Origin: Frigoriglobus tundricola
GTDB taxonomy: Bacteria; Planctomycetota; Planctomycetia; Gemmatales; Gemmataceae
DNA: 64,000 bases
Assembly (NCBI RefSeq): GCF_013128195.2
Contig: NZ_CP053452.2
Coordinates: 7,874,001 to 7,938,000, forward strand
Direction: 5' to 3'
In this document: positions 1 through 14,868 of the stretch, piece by piece
Layout of the letters: each line of letters opens with the position of its first letter
Numbering within the stretch: the stretch's first letter is position 1
Made by a program: the position numbers and the translations under genes
The notes under the pieces: model-generated
The model's input: only the letters and a program-made list of their open reading frames with translations
Database searches by the model: none
What the model was told of the DNA's origin: nothing

Positions 1-39
1 GACACGAAACACCGAACACACCCAGTGAAGGAGCCGCCG

Positions 40-3795
<3,756 letters not shown>

Positions 3796-3805
3796 TTTTC
3801 GCCGT

Positions 3806-3990
3806 CCTCAGCCCGAAGGGCTGAGGCGACAGAGCCCGGGGCACGGCCCCGGGTTTCCGTCGGTTGATAGTGCAGCCCGAAGGGCTGCGACACGCTGAGT
3901 GCGGATGTCCCAGCCCTTCAGGCTGGAAGCCAATAACGCCAACCACCCCGGGCGATGCCCCGGGCGAAGTTGTCCCAGCCCTTCGGGCTG
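3806..3990. repeat. cluster of six short palindromes in the rpoB-rpoC spacer
   Basis: Six small inverted repeats follow one another: CCTCAGCCC-GAA-GGGCTGAGG (3806-3826), CCCGGGGC-ACG-GCCCCGGG (3835-3853), GCAGCCC-GAA-GGGCTGC (3872-3888), CCAGCC-CTTCA-GGCTGG (3910-3926), a CCCGGG near-palindrome (3946-3964) and CAGCCC-TTC-GGGCTG (3976-3990). Two motifs alternate, an AGCCC/GGGCT hairpin and a CCCGGG hairpin. None is followed by a T-run, so they resemble dispersed REP-like elements more than an intrinsic terminator. They may still affect the RpoB:RpoC ratio or mRNA stability, which is inference. Confidence 0.85.
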
Positions 3991-4051
3991 AAAACCGGTG
4001 GAAGCCGGATCGAATACCGAACACGACTCCTGCCGCAAAGGGGAATCGCAT

Positions 4052-8464
<4,413 letters not shown>

Positions 8465-8470
8465 GGCAGC

Positions 8471-8547
8471 GGGCGGTGAACAGTGGGGAGTGGACTTGGA
8501 CTGAAGAGAAAATGGCCAAAGTCTTTACTGCCCACTGCTCACCGCCC
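8471..8547. repeat. long imperfect inverted repeat between rpoC and rpsL
   Basis: A 21-base arm at 8471-8491 (GGGCGGTGAACAGTGGGGAGT) pairs with 8527-8547 with 19 of 21 matches, leaving a 35-base A/G-rich loop. It starts six bases after the rpoC stop. There is no T-tract after the stem, so it may be an mRNA 3' structure or a dispersed repeat rather than a terminator. Confidence 0.7.
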
Positions 8548-8644
8548 ACTTTTCCTGCGTAGGGGGCTTCCCGACCGCGTGTGAACCGCTAACATACTTA
8601 TTCCCGTTCGGCGAACCGCCGGACGGCCGAGCAGGAATTGATGA

Positions 8645-9019
8645 ATGCCGACGATTAACCAGTTGATCAAGGCCCCGCGGGTGCCGCAGCGGTCCAAGCC
8701 CAAGCACCCGGCCATGCAGGGGTGCCCGCAGAAGCGCGGCGTCTGCACCGTCGTGAAGACGATGACCCCGAAGAAGCCGAACTCGGCGCTCCGGAAGGTC
8801 GCCCGTGTGCGCCTCTCCAACGGGATCGAAGTGACGGCCTACATCCCGGGCGAAGGCCACAACCTGCAAGAACACTCGATCGTGCTCGTCCGCGGCGGCC
8901 GCGTCCGCGACCTGCCGGGCGTGCGCTACCACATCGTCCGCGGCGTGCTCGACGCCCAGGGCGTGACGGACCGTAAGCAGGCCCGGTCGAAGTACGGCTC
9001 GAAGAAGGAAGGCAAGTAA
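8645..9019 (+). CDS. rpsL: 30S ribosomal protein S12
   Basis: Decoding-centre protein of the small ribosomal subunit, 124 residues, the usual bacterial length. MPTINQLIK at the start, [17 protein letters not shown] and [10 protein letters not shown] followed by [17 protein letters not shown] identify S12 without doubt. The lysines of PKKPNSA and the Asp of RVRDLPG are the unmodified streptomycin-sensitive type. The start is the ATG at 8645, just after an out-of-frame ATG at 8641. It heads the str cluster rpsL-rpsG-fusA, with a repeat-filled 117-base gap before rpsG. Confidence 0.98.
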   Translation: MPTINQLIKAPRVPQRSKPKHPAMQGCPQKRGVCTVVKTMTPKKPNSALRKVARVRLSNGIEVTAYIPGEGHNLQEHSIVLVRGGRVRDLPGVRYHIVRGVLDAQGVTDRKQARSKYGSKKEGK

Positions 9020-9023
9020 ACCC

Positions 9024-9129
9024 GTTCCAGGTTCCAGAGTTTCAGGAGTTCCAAGTCGGAACGCGAACTCTGGTTTTTTAACTTTGGAACTCTGGAACTC
9101 TGGAACTCTGGAACTCTGGAACTTGGAAC
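9024..9129. repeat. GGAACTCT tandem repeat forming a hairpin, rpsL-rpsG spacer
   Basis: The 8-base unit GGAACTCT occurs four times perfectly in a row (9086-9117) and then degenerates (GGAACTT GGAAC to 9129). The reverse-complement motif occurs upstream, so 9024-9045 pairs with 9108-9129 at 20 of 22 positions. The loop contains TGGTTTTTTAACTTT. The whole spacer could fold into one long stem just before the rpsG ATG at 9137. Whether it attenuates or stabilises the str message cannot be told from sequence. Confidence 0.85.
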
Positions 9130-9136
9130 ATTAAGA

Positions 9137-9613
9137 ATGGGCTCCAAAACACGCACGGCCAGTTACGACAAGCTCGCGCCGGACACCCGGTACGGTTCGC
9201 TCCTGCTGAGCAAGTTCATCAACTGCCTCATGCACGACGGCAAGAAGTCCGTCGCGACGCGGGTGGTGTACGACGCGCTCGAGCAGATCAAGAAGCGCAT
9301 GCCGGACGCCGACCCGGTCGTGGTCTTCACCGAGGCGCTCAACAACGTCAAGCCGTCCCTGGAAGTGCGGTCCCGGCGCGTCGGCGGTGCCAACTACCAG
9401 GTGCCGATGCAGGTGAAGCCGAAGCGGGCCGAGAGCCTGGCGATCAGGTGGATCCTGGCCGCCATCCGCGCCAAGGCCGGGCGGCCCACGCACCTGCGCC
9501 TCGCCGAAGAACTCATGGCCGCCTACCAGCGCCAGGGCGAGGCGATGAGCAAGCGCGAGCAGACGATCAAGATGGCCGAGGCGAACAAGGCGTTCAGCCA
9601 CTTCGCGTGGTGA
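9137..9613 (+). CDS. rpsG: 30S ribosomal protein S7
   Basis: Primary assembly protein of the 30S head, 158 residues, normal family length. Family features include LLSKFINCLMHDGKKS, a central VRSRRVGGANYQVPMQV stretch (canonical form PxVEVRSRRVGGxTYQVPxEV), the RAxxLAIRWI helix and the C-terminal KMAEANKAFSHFAW. The ATG at 9137 follows the GGAAC repeat array directly. Second gene of the str cluster. Confidence 0.98.
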   Translation: MGSKTRTASYDKLAPDTRYGSLLLSKFINCLMHDGKKSVATRVVYDALEQIKKRMPDADPVVVFTEALNNVKPSLEVRSRRVGGANYQVPMQVKPKRAESLAIRWILAAIRAKAGRPTHLRLAEELMAAYQRQGEAMSKREQTIKMAEANKAFSHFAW

Positions 9614-9630
9614 CGTGAACGGGCAATTCG

Positions 9631-9688
9631 AGGTGGTCAGCGACAGGTGCCGTGAACCCGGTGCCGGTTGCTGACCACCTTCCTTTTG
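9631..9688 (+). terminator. hairpin with T-rich tail after rpsG
   Basis: AGGTGGTCAGC at 9631-9641 is perfectly complementary to GCTGACCACCT at 9670-9680 and is followed by TCCTTTTG. The 11 bp stem with a 28-base loop and T-rich tail looks like an intrinsic terminator or attenuator. It would separate rpsG from the EF-G gene, which starts about 90 bases downstream. Confidence 0.55.
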
Positions 9689-9775
9689 ATTCGGGTCAGT
9701 ACACACAGGGCTTCCGCCCTGTGGGCTCTCCGTAAACTGAGAAGTACACACTGCCCACAGACCACCGGTGCCGTC

Positions 9776-11896
9776 ATGGCCAAGGACAAGGGATTCGACC
9801 TGACCCGCGTGCGCAACCTCGGCGTCATTGCGCACATCGACGCGGGCAAGACCACGACCACCGAGCACCTGTTGTACTACGCCGGCGCCAAGCACAAGCT
9901 CGGCGGCGTCGATGAGGGTACGACCGAGACCGACTACGACCCCGAGGAACAGGCCCGGGGCATCACCATCTACTCGGCGTGCGTGCCGTTCGAGTGGGCC
10001 GGGCACACGATCAACCTCATCGACACCCCCGGCCACGTCGATTTCACCGCCGAGGTGGAGCGCAGCTTGCGCGTGCTCGACGGCGCCGTGGTGGTGTTCG
10101 ATGGGCAAAAGGGCGTGGAAGCGCAGTCCGAAACCGTGTGGCGGCAGGCCAACAGGTACGGCGTGCCGCGGATGGTGTTCGTCAACAAGATGGACGTCGT
10201 CGGCGCGAACTTCGCGCAGACGCTCCAGTCCATCCGCTCGCGGCTCACGCCCAACCCGGATGAGCAGGGGCGGCCGGTGCCGATTGTCATCCCGATCGGG
10301 TCCGGTGGGCCGGCCGACAGCCGCACGCCGTTCAGCGGCGTCATCGACCTGATCGCGATGAAGGCGAAGTTCTTTGATGCCGGCGACTACGGCAAGACGG
10401 TGCGGGTGGCGGACATCCCGGAGGAGAATCTTGACGAAGCCCAGGAGTACCGCGAGAAGTTGTTCGACGCACTGACGGCCCACGACCCCGAAGACCTCAT
10501 CACGTCTGCGGTTCTGGAGGGTCAGGAGCCCGACCCGGTAAAGGTCCGCCGACTGGTGCGCGAACAGTGCCTCGCGGGGAAGATCTACCCCGTGTTGGCC
10601 GGGAGCGGGCGCGAGCACATCGGCATTCAACCGTTATTGGACGCCGTCACGCTGTACCTTCCGAGCCCGCTGGACCGGCCCCCGGTGACCGGGACCGACC
10701 CCAAGGGAAAGAAGGAGCAGAAGCGGAAGCCGGACCCGAAGGAGCCGTTCTGCGGGCTGGTGTTCAAGGCGTCGTGGCACCCGAACGGCAACCGGTTCTT
10801 CATCCGGGTGTACTCGGGCGTGATGAAGCCGAACATGCGGGCGTACAACCCCGGCAAGGACGTGAAGGAGAACGTCGCGAAACTGTTCCACGTCCACGCC
10901 GACCCGGCCCGCGGCCTGGAGGAGGTGGAGAGCGGCCCGGCCGGCGACATCGTCTGCGTCGTCGGCCTCAAGGACACCGTGACCGGGGACACGCTCTGCG
11001 AGACGGCCCACCCGATCCTGCTGGAAGCCATCACGTTCGCCGAAGCGGTGGTGAGTCAGTCGATCGAGCCGGAGAGCGGGGCGGACAAGGACAAGCTCGC
11101 CCTCGCCCTGGAGGTGCTCCAGCTCGAAGACCCGACGTTCAAGCTCAAGGTGAGCGAGGGGCAGACCGTCATGAGCGGGATGGGGACGCTCCACCTCGAG
11201 GTGAAGCGGCACCGGCTCGAACGCGACTTCCGGCTGAAGGTGCGGGCGTACCCGCCGCGGGTGAGCTACCGCGAGATGCTCAAGGTGGCGCGGACGGTCG
11301 ACGTGGTGCTCGACAAGCTCGGCGACAAGCCGGCGTTCGCGGGGCTGAAGGTGTCGTTCACCAACTTCAAGAGCGAGAAGCCGGTCGCGGTGTTCACCGC
11401 GGTGAACACGGACGCGAACCCCGTTCCGGTGGCGTTCCTCGCGGCGGCGGAGAAGGCGCTCCATGACGCGCTCCAGACGGGCGAACTCGGCTACCCGATG
11501 ATGAACGCGCAGGCCCGGATCATCGACGTCAAGTTCGACCCGCAGTTGTCCACGGAGGACGCCTTCGTCGCCGCGGCGATCCGCGCCTACCGCGAGGGCA
11601 CATCGGGCAACGTGCAGTTGCTCGAACCGATCATGAAGGTGACGGTCACGACGCCGAATCAGTTCGTCGGTTCGATCCTCGGCGACCTCACCCGGCGCGG
11701 CGGTCAGATCGACGCGCAGGAGACGAGCCCGACCGGCGACATGGCCGAACTGATCGCCCGGGTTCCGCTACGCGAACTGTTTACCTATGCGAATGAAGTG
11801 CGGAGCCTGAGTCAGGGGCGCGCGGCGATGGGGATGGAACCACACAGCTACGAGCCGGCCCCGGACGAGGTCCTGCGGAAGCTGATGGGCGAGTGA
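9776..11896 (+). CDS. fusA: elongation factor G (divergent type)
   Basis: Translational GTPase of the EF-G family, 706 residues, adjacent to rpsL and rpsG as in the str operon. The G-domain motifs are intact: AHIDAGKT (19-26), RGITI (61-65), DTPGH (83-87), NKMD (137-140). The start is the ATG at 9776 (MAKDKGFDLTRVRN); the frame extends upstream without family similarity. Two features differ from housekeeping EF-G. Switch I reads GGVDEGTTETDYDPEEQ instead of GEVHDGxxTMDWMxQE. Domain IV (around residue 500) lacks the SGGxGQYGHV strand and has a run around DKLGDKPAFAG instead. The C-terminal LRSLSQGRAAMGMEPHSYE matches EF-G domain V. It could be the main EF-G of this lineage or a paralogue occupying the str position. 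Confidence 0.9.
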   Translation: MAKDKGFDLTRVRNLGVIAHIDAGKTTTTEHLLYYAGAKHKLGGVDEGTTETDYDPEEQARGITIYSACVPFEWAGHTINLIDTPGHVDFTAEVERSLRVLDGAVVVFDGQKGVEAQSETVWRQANRYGVPRMVFVNKMDVVGANFAQTLQSIRSRLTPNPDEQGRPVPIVIPIGSGGPADSRTPFSGVIDLIAMKAKFFDAGDYGKTVRVADIPEENLDEAQEYREKLFDALTAHDPEDLITSAVLEGQEPDPVKVRRLVREQCLAGKIYPVLAGSGREHIGIQPLLDAVTLYLPSPLDRPPVTGTDPKGKKEQKRKPDPKEPFCGLVFKASWHPNGNRFFIRVYSGVMKPNMRAYNPGKDVKENVAKLFHVHADPARGLEEVESGPAGDIVCVVGLKDTVTGDTLCETAHPILLEAITFAEAVVSQSIEPESGADKDKLALALEVLQLEDPTFKLKVSEGQTVMSGMGTLHLEVKRHRLERDFRLKVRAYPPRVSYREMLKVARTVDVVLDKLGDKPAFAGLKVSFTNFKSEKPVAVFTAVNTDANPVPVAFLAAAEKALHDALQTGELGYPMMNAQARIIDVKFDPQLSTEDAFVAAAIRAYREGTSGNVQLLEPIMKVTVTTPNQFVGSILGDLTRRGGQIDAQETSPTGDMAELIARVPLRELFTYANEVRSLSQGRAAMGMEPHSYEPAPDEVLRKLMGE

Positions 11897-12268
11897 CCGA
11901 GAGCCGCCAGAGGGTGTTGGGGATGGAAGTCTCCGGCTATCGCCGGTGACCCTTTCCTGGTCCAAGAGAGCGGCATAGCCCAGAAACCCCGAGCGCTGCC
12001 CTGGGCTGAGGAATCTCACCCCGTTCGGGGTGCCGATTTTCTGGCCGACGGCAGTCTGAGAGTTCTCAGGATTTCTGGGCCGTGCCTTGTGCCGACGACG
12101 ATTTTTGAATTGACTTCACTTCGGTCTAATGTGAACATCTGATTAACGCCGGCAACGGCCCTGTTCCCGCCCGCGCCCTCTCCATCTGTGGCCCGCCTAC
12201 TCCAACACGCCGGCGCGGTTCCTGACGTCGAACCGGATCTCCCTTCTGCCTCGTTCGAGGGATGTGTC
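11897..12268. other. 372-base gene-free interval after fusA
   Basis: No coding frame here has a convincing start, codon pattern or family match. A small hairpin CACCCC-GTTC-GGGGTG (12017-12032) followed by CCGATTTT could terminate fusA transcription. The part from about 12090 to 12150 is more A/T-rich than its surroundings and would be the natural place for a promoter of the DUF1501 gene. I could not find a well-spaced -35/-10 pair. Confidence 0.5.
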
Positions 12269-13564
12269 ATGCTGCGGTTCCTCGGCTCGGCCCATCGGTT
12301 CTGCGACGGCGCCACCCGGCGCGACTTCCTCCAGATCGGGGCCTTCGGCGCCGGTCTCACGCTCGCCGACATGCTGCGACCGCACACCGCGCGAGCCGCC
12401 GGCTCGGACACCAAACGGGCCAGCAAGTCGAAGAAATCGGCGATCATGATCTACCTGCCGGGCGGCCCGTCGCACCTGGACATGTACGACCTCAAGCCCG
12501 ACGCCCCGGCCGAGTTTCGCGGCGAGTTCAAACCGGTTCAGACGAACGTGCCGGGAGTGGAGGTCTGCGAACACTTCCCGATGCAGGCGAAGATGTGGGA
12601 CAAGTTGTGCTGCGTGCGCTCGATCGTGTCGGTCGAAGAGCACTCCGATTCGCTCGTGATGACGGGGTACCCGGACCGCGTGAACCGGCTCGCCGATCAC
12701 CCGTGCTTCGGGTCGGTCGTGTCGAAGGTTCGCTCGGGCGACGGCGGCGCGGTCCCGACATTTGTGAGCCTCCGCGGGATGAGCCGCGGCACCGAACCGG
12801 GCTACCTCGGCATCGCGCACCGGCCGTTCACGCCGGGCGGACCGGGCAACGCCAATCTCCGGCTCGCCACCGGCGTCACCGCCGGTCGGCTCGACGAGCG
12901 GAAGAACCTGCTCGACGCGTTCGACGACACGCGGCGTGAGATCGACGGCTCGGGCACGATGGCCGGTATCGACGCCTACACAGAAAAGGCCATCGAGATG
13001 GTCACCGCGGGCGTTGTCCGCGACGCACTGGACCTCAAGAAGGAAGACCCCAAGGTCGTTGAGCGGTACAAGGGCGTGGAAGCGTTCCTGACTGCGCGGC
13101 GGTTGGTCGAGGCCGGGGCCGGCTGTGTCACGCTCAGCATCGGCGGCTGGGACACCCACGGCCAGAACTTCCAGACCCTCAAACGGCAACTCCCACAGGT
13201 GGACCGGGGCGTCGCGAACCTGATTTCCGACCTGCACGACCGCGGCATGGCCGACGACGTGGTGACGGTCATGTGGGGCGAGTTCGGCCGCACCCCGAAG
13301 GTCAACTCCAACGCCGGTCGGGATCACTGGTCGCCGGTCATGAGCGCACTGGTTGCCGGGGGCGGTTTGAAGATGGGGCAGGCCGTCGGCGCCAGCACGT
13401 CCAAGGGCGAGCGGCCGAAGGACCAGCCGCTCAGTGTCCCGCGCGTCCTCGGCACCATTTACCGCGCGCTGGGCATCGATCCGAGCATGACGTTTAACAA
13501 CGGGGCCGGTCGCCCGATGTACGTCCTCGACGACCGCGAACCGGTGAAAGAACTGATCGACTGA
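12269..13564 (+). CDS. DUF1501 family secreted protein
   Basis: Member of the DUF1501 family (alkaline-phosphatase/sulfatase-like fold, abundant in planctomycetes, function not established), 431 residues. The ATG at 12269 follows GAGGGA at 12257-12262. It gives an N-terminus with a twin-arginine-type signal, TRRDFLQIGAFGAGLTLADML and a hydrophobic segment. Family motifs are visible: IMIYLPGGPSHLDMYDLKP near the start of the mature part, LSIGGWDTHGQNF, and VVTVMWGEFGRTPKVNSNAGRDHW towards the C-terminus. A DUF1549/DUF1553 protein lies 1.3 kb downstream on the same strand, the partner usually encoded with DUF1501, although two lipoprotein genes intervene here. Confidence 0.93.
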   Translation: MLRFLGSAHRFCDGATRRDFLQIGAFGAGLTLADMLRPHTARAAGSDTKRASKSKKSAIMIYLPGGPSHLDMYDLKPDAPAEFRGEFKPVQTNVPGVEVCEHFPMQAKMWDKLCCVRSIVSVEEHSDSLVMTGYPDRVNRLADHPCFGSVVSKVRSGDGGAVPTFVSLRGMSRGTEPGYLGIAHRPFTPGGPGNANLRLATGVTAGRLDERKNLLDAFDDTRREIDGSGTMAGIDAYTEKAIEMVTAGVVRDALDLKKEDPKVVERYKGVEAFLTARRLVEAGAGCVTLSIGGWDTHGQNFQTLKRQLPQVDRGVANLISDLHDRGMADDVVTVMWGEFGRTPKVNSNAGRDHWSPVMSALVAGGGLKMGQAVGASTSKGERPKDQPLSVPRVLGTIYRALGIDPSMTFNNGAGRPMYVLDDREPVKELID

Positions 13565-13700
13565 TACGCAATCGTGTTGATTCGTGACGGGTCGGTTCGT
13601 CTTCTGTGACCGCCCTCTGCAAGGCCGGAGCGACACGATTCCCGGAGCACCGGCCTCACAGAGGCCGGCTACAGAACGCCATCTACAGGATCCGGTATGA
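13562..13700. repeat. palindromic MITE-like element, copy A
   Basis: About 139 bases that begin on the TGA stop of the DUF1501 gene with TGATACGCAATCGTGTTGAT and end with ATCTACAGGATCCGGTATGA (13681-13700). The ends are imperfect inverted repeats of each other (14 of 20). The middle holds a hairpin CCGGCCTC-ACA-GAGGCCGG (13650-13668) followed by CTACAG. A second copy with the same ends and the same central GAGGCCGGCTACAG core is at 46395-46507. No transposase is encoded within it. Confidence 0.65.
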
Positions 13701-13798
13701 GCGGGGCCTTTGCACAGGCGTGACGGTGAGCGTAAAGTATATGTAGGCTTCCCCTTGCACGATTGAGCAGGGGGGCACGCATTCGAGAGCCGCTGTCC

Positions 13799-14242
13799 AT
13801 GCCCGCTGTTCGGTTGCTGCAATACGCTCTTGTCACCGCCATCATTTGCTGTGCCCTCGGTTGTGGCGCGTCAAACAACAAGGGGCGCATTGAGGGCAAG
13901 TGGAAGATCGTTTCAGACGACCCTCAGCTTCGGGATACCGTTCTCGCGTTCGGGGACGATGGTTCCGTGACGATGGAGCGCCCCACAACCCCGGAGGCGC
14001 CGCCGAGCGGAGACAAACGGTCTGAACCGATCGGCTGGCGGTACAAGCTCTTGGCTGGCGACGGTGCTGACTTTTACGCTCTGCCCCCCGATGCGACCGT
14101 TCGTGCCGGTTTGTTCCCCGCGCCGAACGGTGTGGTGCGCGCAACCATTCAGATCGAATCGACGACCGGCGGAAAGTACGAGGAGCGCGCGATGATTTTG
14201 ACCGCTGCCGACCGAATGTTAAAGTTGACCTGGTTACGTTAA
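13799..14242 (+). CDS. small lipoprotein, IEGKWK paralogue 1
   Basis: Predicted 147-residue lipoprotein. The ATG at 13799 (MPAVRLLQYALVTAIICC) is chosen over the in-frame 13763 start because it places a clean signal peptide and a lipobox ALGC at the N-terminus. The mature part starts ASNNKGRIEGKWKIVSDD, nearly the same as the next gene, so the two are a tandem duplication that has diverged. The rest reads like a small beta-rich domain (LAFGDDGSVTMERP, GWRYKLLAGDGADFYALP). The layout resembles the small paralogous lipoproteins known in Gemmata (TIGR03066/TIGR03067-type), recognised from memory. No function is known. Confidence 0.8.
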   Translation: MPAVRLLQYALVTAIICCALGCGASNNKGRIEGKWKIVSDDPQLRDTVLAFGDDGSVTMERPTTPEAPPSGDKRSEPIGWRYKLLAGDGADFYALPPDATVRAGLFPAPNGVVRATIQIESTTGGKYEERAMILTAADRMLKLTWLR

Positions 14243-14284
14243 CCGAGGGCAGTTCGAAGCTCACCGCTCCGAAGGAGTATTTGC

Positions 14285-14764
14285 ATGTCGTACTCGTTAC
14301 GCCGGTTCGCCCCGGTCGTGGTCCTCGCCTGCGTGGGACTGACCGCTGGGTGCGAGTCGAACAACAAGGGTAAGATCGAAGGCAAATGGAAGATGGTCTC
14401 GTTGCCCGAGAAGGTGACGAAAGATAAGGGCGGCATTGACGATTTGGCCAAACTCGGGATGTACGTCTACTGGGAGTTCAAACCGGACGGTGTACTCACG
14501 TTCGGGGTCGGGGCAGATCGACCGGAGACGCTTGAGCTCGTGAAGAAGGGCGCTCCGAACCAGAAGTTCGTTTGGGACGCTAAGTACAAGCTTCTCTCGG
14601 GTGACCTGGTCGAGCTGTACGACATACCGAAAGACATGCAGCAGTCCGGCGGCGGGGGCATGTTTGGCTCGAAGGATCGAGGGCGGGCGAAGGTCAAGAT
14701 CACGGGTGACGATATGACCATGACCGACGATACAGGCACTATGAAGCTGGTCCGGACCAAGTGA
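14285..14764 (+). CDS. small lipoprotein, IEGKWK paralogue 2
   Basis: Predicted 159-residue lipoprotein starting at an ATG preceded by GAAGGAG. It has a signal peptide MSYSLRRFAPVVVLACVGL and a lipobox TAGC, then ESNNKGKIEGKWKMVSLPEK. It shares SNNKGxIEGKWKxVS and the later YKLLSGD(L/G)xExYxLP pattern with the preceding gene. A Gly-rich loop (QQSGGGGMFGSKDRG) lies near residue 125. The gap to the first paralogue is 42 bases and both are on +, so they are probably cotranscribed. The role is unknown; an envelope-anchored lipocalin-like binding domain is one possibility. Confidence 0.82.
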   Translation: MSYSLRRFAPVVVLACVGLTAGCESNNKGKIEGKWKMVSLPEKVTKDKGGIDDLAKLGMYVYWEFKPDGVLTFGVGADRPETLELVKKGAPNQKFVWDAKYKLLSGDLVELYDIPKDMQQSGGGGMFGSKDRGRAKVKITGDDMTMTDDTGTMKLVRTK

Positions 14765-14802
14765 CTCTGCCGCACGGCCGGCGTTCGAGACATCCCACCA
14801 GA

Positions 14803-14840
14803 GCGGCCTTCCCGCCACGTTTCACCGGCGGGAAGGCCGC
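14803..14840 (+). terminator. perfect 14 bp hairpin before the DUF1549 gene
   Basis: GCGGCCTTCCCGCC (14803-14816) and GGCGGGAAGGCCGC (14827-14840) are exact complements around a 10-base loop. The hairpin sits between the lipoprotein stop (14764) and the next ATG (14869). It lacks a T-run, so it is either a processing or stability structure or a weak terminator separating the lipoproteins from the DUF1549 gene. Confidence 0.6.
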
Positions 14841-14868
14841 GCTCGCACACACCACGGGGCACCTCATC

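Noticed and set aside
9086-9129. CRISPR-like array
   Set aside because: Units of 8 bases without spacers; it is a simple tandem repeat and no cas gene is near.
12110-12132. TTGACT ... TAATGT as a promoter of the DUF1501 gene
   Set aside because: The two boxes are only about 11 bases apart, too close for a sigma70 promoter.
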